A stretch of DNA of 10,295 bases, from positions 1-10,295 of the forward strand of contig CALGRN010000076.1 in the NCBI GenBank assembly GCA_937880835.1. The letters run 5' to 3'. This document shows positions 7,423 to 10,295 of this stretch, piece by piece (the first letter of the stretch is position 1; each line of letters starts with the position of its first letter). The position numbers and the translations under genes are program-made. The notes under the pieces were generated by a model, which did not search any database, was not told the DNA's origin, and saw nothing but the letters and a program-made list of their open reading frames with translations. This DNA is from an uncultured Prevotella sp. GTDB taxonomy: Bacteria; Bacteroidota; Bacteroidia; Bacteroidales; Bacteroidaceae.

Positions 7423-7530
7423 GGTTTCATAACAAACTAAGGCTACTTTTATATACCAAAAATCCTTAGTTTGCTGTTTACAGGAAACATTGTATTACAT
7501 CTGAACATACGTAACAAACTATATGAAACC
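7423..7530. repeat. Nested inverted repeat between miaB and mcrB
   Basis: Outer arms GGTTTCATA (7423-7431) and TATGAAACC (7522-7530) are perfect complements. Inside, CAAACTAAGG (7433-7442) pairs with CCTTAGTTTG (7464-7473) around a 21-nt loop. TAACAAACTA also occurs twice in direct orientation (7430-7439 and 7512-7521), next to each outer arm. No open frame of note lies within. It could be a remnant of a small mobile element or a structured transcript; there is no T tract after the inner stem, so a terminator is unlikely. Confidence 0.55.
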
Positions 7531-7544
7531 CTGCTTTTTATAAC

Positions 7545-7689
7545 ATTGAAAATCAAGACGTTGCAAACGGATTTTCAAAAGTTATCCTTTTACGCTGCAA
7601 AAGGATAACTTTCAGAGTGCAAAACAATAACATTTGCAATGCGAAACAATAGCTTTTGAAAAGCCATTTGTAAACTGATTATTTTCAAC
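7545..7689. repeat. 22-bp repeat array, copy 4, with long imperfect inverted flanks
   Basis: Cores lie at 7577-7591 (reverse, AAAAGTTATCCTTTT), 7599-7613 (AAAAGGATAACTTTC), 7621-7635 (AAAACAATAACATTT) and 7643-7657 (GAAACAATAGCTTTT). The spacers acgctgc, agagtgc and gcaatgc are 7 nt each. Here the flanks are also related: 7545-7581 and the complement of 7653-7689 share TTGAAAAT, CAAA and TTTTCAAAAG blocks in the same order, and both arms are 37 nt centred on 7617. This makes copy 4 look like a ~145-bp element with terminal inverted repeats. It lies upstream of mcrB, more than 150 nt before its -7 box. The stretch 7690-7848 is AT-rich with nothing recognisable. Confidence 0.87.
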
Positions 7690-7848
7690 TACGTTAATAT
7701 GGGGTCTATGAACTAATGTTATTTAATCCTTTGATGTTACAAAATAAATCTTGCTATTCACAAAATCGCCAAACAATTATAGTTCGTTGAACTCACGTTA
7801 ATATAAATTTTATAGTTATATCATTATTAAATTCTCACTTTTTATTAT

Positions 7849-7856
7849 TATCTTTG
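7849..7856 (+). promoter_or_regulatory. Bacteroidota -7 box (TATCTTTG) of mcrBC
   Basis: TATCTTTG fits TAnnTTTG and ends 42 nt before the mcrB ATG, giving a leader of about 35 nt. It probably drives both mcrB and mcrC. The -33 region is uniformly AT-rich and not decisive. Confidence 0.6.
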
Positions 7857-7898
7857 TGAAATAAAAATAATAATAAAAACAATATAATAGATTTGTAA

Positions 7899-9872
7899 AT
7901 GAACGATATAAACACGAATTGGATTTCATTTTATAATGAGTTGGCATATAAACTATTATTATATAAGAATGATAGAAAAACATTGCTTGATATTATATAC
8001 AAAAATATCGACAGCCAATATATCAGCTATTTGCATGAGGAAGATGGAAGTAAACTTACAGATATTGATCCTTTTTCTGTGATAGGAATATTTAATAGAG
8101 GTATAAAAGATAATACTCGTATTAACCTTGTAAATACATTTAAAGATCTGTTTAGTATAAAATCTGTTGCTCCGAATGTATTTATAGGGATTCCAACATT
8201 AGATAATCAGAAATCTTTTTTCTTTGGTTTCAAACAATATAGGGAACAAAATGACATTAATAATCTTTGGTCTTTGTTTGAGCAAGCTATAAAATCACCT
8301 TATGATATAGAAGAAATCTTCAATATAGTCCGTAAACAATACATTATAAAAATAAATATAACTATGGGATTATATTGGATACGACCTGACAGTTTTATTG
8401 CTTTGGATAAATGTAATAGGGATTATCTTAATGTATATGGAATACCTGTGAAATACGAAATACCTAAATTCTCTGATTACAAGAAACTTATTGATAATGT
8501 AAAAGGACAAATGACAAATGGTATAATCAGAGAAAAAAGCTTTCAAGAATTTTCCTTTAATGCGTATATGAGGAAGATAAACAACAACTACAAACAAACG
8601 GATGAAACAACGGAAAATATGATTACGGAAGATAATACCATAAAGGAAGAAAGCAAATATGTCAAGCTTCTGAGAGCAAACCACAACGTTATATTCAGCG
8701 GTTCGCCCGGTACGGGAAAGACGTTTCTTGCAAAACAGATTGCGGAAGAAATGAAAGCAGAAACTTGTTTCGTGCAGTTTCATCCTTCATACGATTATAC
8801 CGATTTCGTGGAAGGACTTCGTCCTAAAAACGTAGACGATAATAATATAGGGTTTGAACGCAAAGACGGAGTATTCAAAGCATTTTGTTGGAAAGCATTG
8901 GAAAACTTATCGGAGTCTGAAAAGGGCATAGAGAAACTGCAACAAGAGAAATCTCTGCAAGAAAAAATAGATGATTTCTTGGACGATGCGATAAATAGCA
9001 ATGTTGAATATAAAACCGTCAGCGGATCAAAATTCATCATAACGGGTTATGATAAAAATATAATCTCAATCCATATACCTGCTAACGATGTAAGCTCAAA
9101 ATTGAAAATAAGGCGTAATGAGCTTTATTCTTTACTCGAAAACAATGAGGATCTGAAAATCGTTAAAGACATTAAGACGTTTTATAAACGCAATTTTCCT
9201 ACACAACAAGACTCATATACGTTTACGCTTTTCAAGAAAATACGCAGTTTGAAGCATACTGCAAGCACGCAGATTGTAAGCAAAGTTGAACGTAAAGACT
9301 TTGTTTTCATAATCGACGAGATAAATCGCGGGGAGATTTCAAAGATATTCGGTGAGCTGTTTTTCTCTATTGAACCCGATTACAGGGGTAAAGCAGGACT
9401 CGTGAACACGCAATATCAAAACCTTATAGAATACGGAGAACCGTTTGACGAAGGCTTTTTCATACCCGAAAACGTATATATCATCGGTACAATGAATGAT
9501 ATAGACCGCAGCGTTGAGAGTATGGATTTCGCCATGAGGAGACGCTTTGTGTGGCAGGAAATAACGGCAGAAGAGAGCGCAAGGAATATGAATATAACGG
9601 GAGAGTTGCTGAACCGCATGACAAAGCTAAACAAAGTGATATCCGAAACAGAAGGACTTGGTACTTCTTTTCAGATTGGCGGTGCATTGTTTTTAAAGGT
9701 TAAGGAAGGAAAAATGACAGCCGAAGAACTATGGGAACTAAATCTTTGCGGTCTGCTGAAAGAATACTTGCGGGGCTTCTCGAATGCAAACGAGAAGTTG
9801 GAGAATATGAAAAGGGCTTATTTCGATACTGAAACAATAGGTGAGACGACAGATAACGGTGAGAACAACTGA
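7899..9872 (+). CDS. mcrB: McrB-like AAA+ GTPase of a modification-dependent restriction system
   Basis: McrB subunits form nucleotide-driven AAA+ rings that recognise modified DNA through an N-terminal domain and activate the McrC nuclease. In this 657-residue protein, residues 1-230 are a separate domain (WISFYNELAYKLLLYK, DIDPFSVIGIFNRGI) that I know only as a domain fused to McrB-type ATPases; target recognition is inferred. An acidic/Thr-rich linker (232-252) leads to the AAA+ module: Walker A GSPGTGKT (268-275), the McrB-typical FHPSYDYTDFVEGLRP (294-309), Walker B IIDEINRGEISKIFGELF (471-488), the sensor/GTPase motif GTMNDIDRS (530-538, equivalent to MNTADRS in E. coli McrB) and MRRRF (546-550) as arginine-finger candidate. 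About 200 residues separate Walker A and B because of an insertion at roughly 330-460. The N-terminal coding part is clearly more AT-rich than the rest. The start at ATG 7899 is the first in frame after the -7 box. mcrC follows directly. Confidence 0.9.
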   Translation: MNDINTNWISFYNELAYKLLLYKNDRKTLLDIIYKNIDSQYISYLHEEDGSKLTDIDPFSVIGIFNRGIKDNTRINLVNTFKDLFSIKSVAPNVFIGIPTLDNQKSFFFGFKQYREQNDINNLWSLFEQAIKSPYDIEEIFNIVRKQYIIKINITMGLYWIRPDSFIALDKCNRDYLNVYGIPVKYEIPKFSDYKKLIDNVKGQMTNGIIREKSFQEFSFNAYMRKINNNYKQTDETTENMITEDNTIKEESKYVKLLRANHNVIFSGSPGTGKTFLAKQIAEEMKAETCFVQFHPSYDYTDFVEGLRPKNVDDNNIGFERKDGVFKAFCWKALENLSESEKGIEKLQQEKSLQEKIDDFLDDAINSNVEYKTVSGSKFIITGYDKNIISIHIPANDVSSKLKIRRNELYSLLENNEDLKIVKDIKTFYKRNFPTQQDSYTFTLFKKIRSLKHTASTQIVSKVERKDFVFIIDEINRGEISKIFGELFFSIEPDYRGKAGLVNTQYQNLIEYGEPFDEGFFIPENVYIIGTMNDIDRSVESMDFAMRRRFVWQEITAEESARNMNITGELLNRMTKLNKVISETEGLGTSFQIGGALFLKVKEGKMTAEELWELNLCGLLKEYLRGFSNANEKLENMKRAYFDTETIGETTDNGENN

Positions 9873-9921
9873 CAATAACGGAGGCAAAGATATTATTGCC
9901 GACAAGGCTGATATCGTAAAT

Positions 9922-10295
9922 ATGAAACCTTACGGCAATATAAACATAAGAGAACTTTCATGCGACAAGTTCCCCGATTTGCTCGTGTTTCCGCGCGACT
10001 TATACACCAACGACGACAGAATAGGCAATGAAGAGATATTCCGTTTGGAAGAAAAGAACGGCATTACGCATCTTCACACAGGAAATTTGGTAGGCTTCGT
10101 TGGTGTAAACGATACGCAACTGACCATAAGTTCGCGCTTTGCCAATGGTGGAAATGAGGATTTTTTCTTACATTACATGCTTCAAAAGGTGCTATCGATC
10201 AATGTTTTCAGGCTTCATCATCAGACATCCGAACAATCTGTTTTTGATTTCCTTATATACTTTTTCCCTCGTTTGTTGCTCTCTGCATTGCGACA
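9922..10295 (+). CDS. mcrC: McrC-like restriction subunit, 5' part; continues past the right edge
   Basis: McrC binds the McrB ring and carries the PD-(D/E)xK nuclease that cuts DNA. Only the N-terminal ~124 residues are in the window: INIRELSCDKFPDLLVFPRDLY, then HTGNLVGFVGVNDTQLTISSRF and FFLHYMLQKVLSINVFRL, ending in FLIYFFPRLLLSALR. The ISSRF and FLHYMLQKV blocks are typical of McrC-like partners of McrB; the nuclease motif must lie further right, so activity cannot be judged. A LlaJI.R2-type subunit is an alternative I cannot exclude. The frame is open from 9841. ATG 9922 is chosen because the conserved part starts just after it; GTG 9859 (overlapping the mcrB stop by 14 nt, allowing translational coupling) and GTG 9841 are alternatives. 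GGAGG at 9880-9884 is too far from the ATG to decide. Confidence 0.8.
   Translation, partial: MKPYGNINIRELSCDKFPDLLVFPRDLYTNDDRIGNEEIFRLEEKNGITHLHTGNLVGFVGVNDTQLTISSRFANGGNEDFFLHYMLQKVLSINVFRLHHQTSEQSVFDFLIYFFPRLLLSALR

Noticed and set aside
7545..7689. Iteron-type replication origin
   Set aside because: The 22-bp period resembles plasmid iterons, but the arrays are spread over four gaps among chromosomal housekeeping genes and no rep gene is visible.

Overview
The window looks like chromosome of a low-GC Bacteroidota, most likely Prevotella or a close relative. Four things point there: TAnnTTTG -7 boxes ahead of genes, weak or absent Shine-Dalgarno sequences, a secreted protein with a type IX secretion (Por) C-terminal sorting signal, and an EF-Ts of the Prevotella type. 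The genus is inferred from remembered sequence character, not from a search.

Layout: the 3' part of tsf (EF-Ts) ends at 549 and is closed by a strong intrinsic terminator. A long gap (550-1425) holds a REP-type inverted hairpin doublet, a small hairpin and the first of four copies of an unusual 22-bp repeat array. Next is a secreted Omp28-like, thioredoxin-fold protein (1426-3384) with its own terminator, then a gap with array 2 and the aspA promoter. aspA (aspartate ammonia-lyase, 4139-5545) and its terminator follow. The convergent gap to miaB holds array 3. miaB (tRNA methylthiotransferase, minus strand, 5970-7295) is separated from a divergent McrBC-type restriction locus by a 603-bp gap with a nested inverted repeat and array 4. 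mcrB (7899-9872) is complete; mcrC runs off the right edge.

The housekeeping genes (tsf, aspA, miaB) and the secreted protein are single transcription units with no obvious functional link. The only visible functional pair is mcrB-mcrC, which should act together as a modification-dependent restriction complex. The 5' third of mcrB is much more AT-rich than the rest, which suggests that its target-recognition domain has a separate history.

The most unusual feature is the repeat family. All four intergenic gaps longer than 400 bp carry one array of 15-bp quasi-palindromic cores (AAAAGGATAACTTTT and variants) separated by exactly 7 nt. There are 17 recognisable cores and all 13 spacers are 7 nt. 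In every array the first core is in reverse and the last in forward orientation. I do not recall a named family with this architecture.
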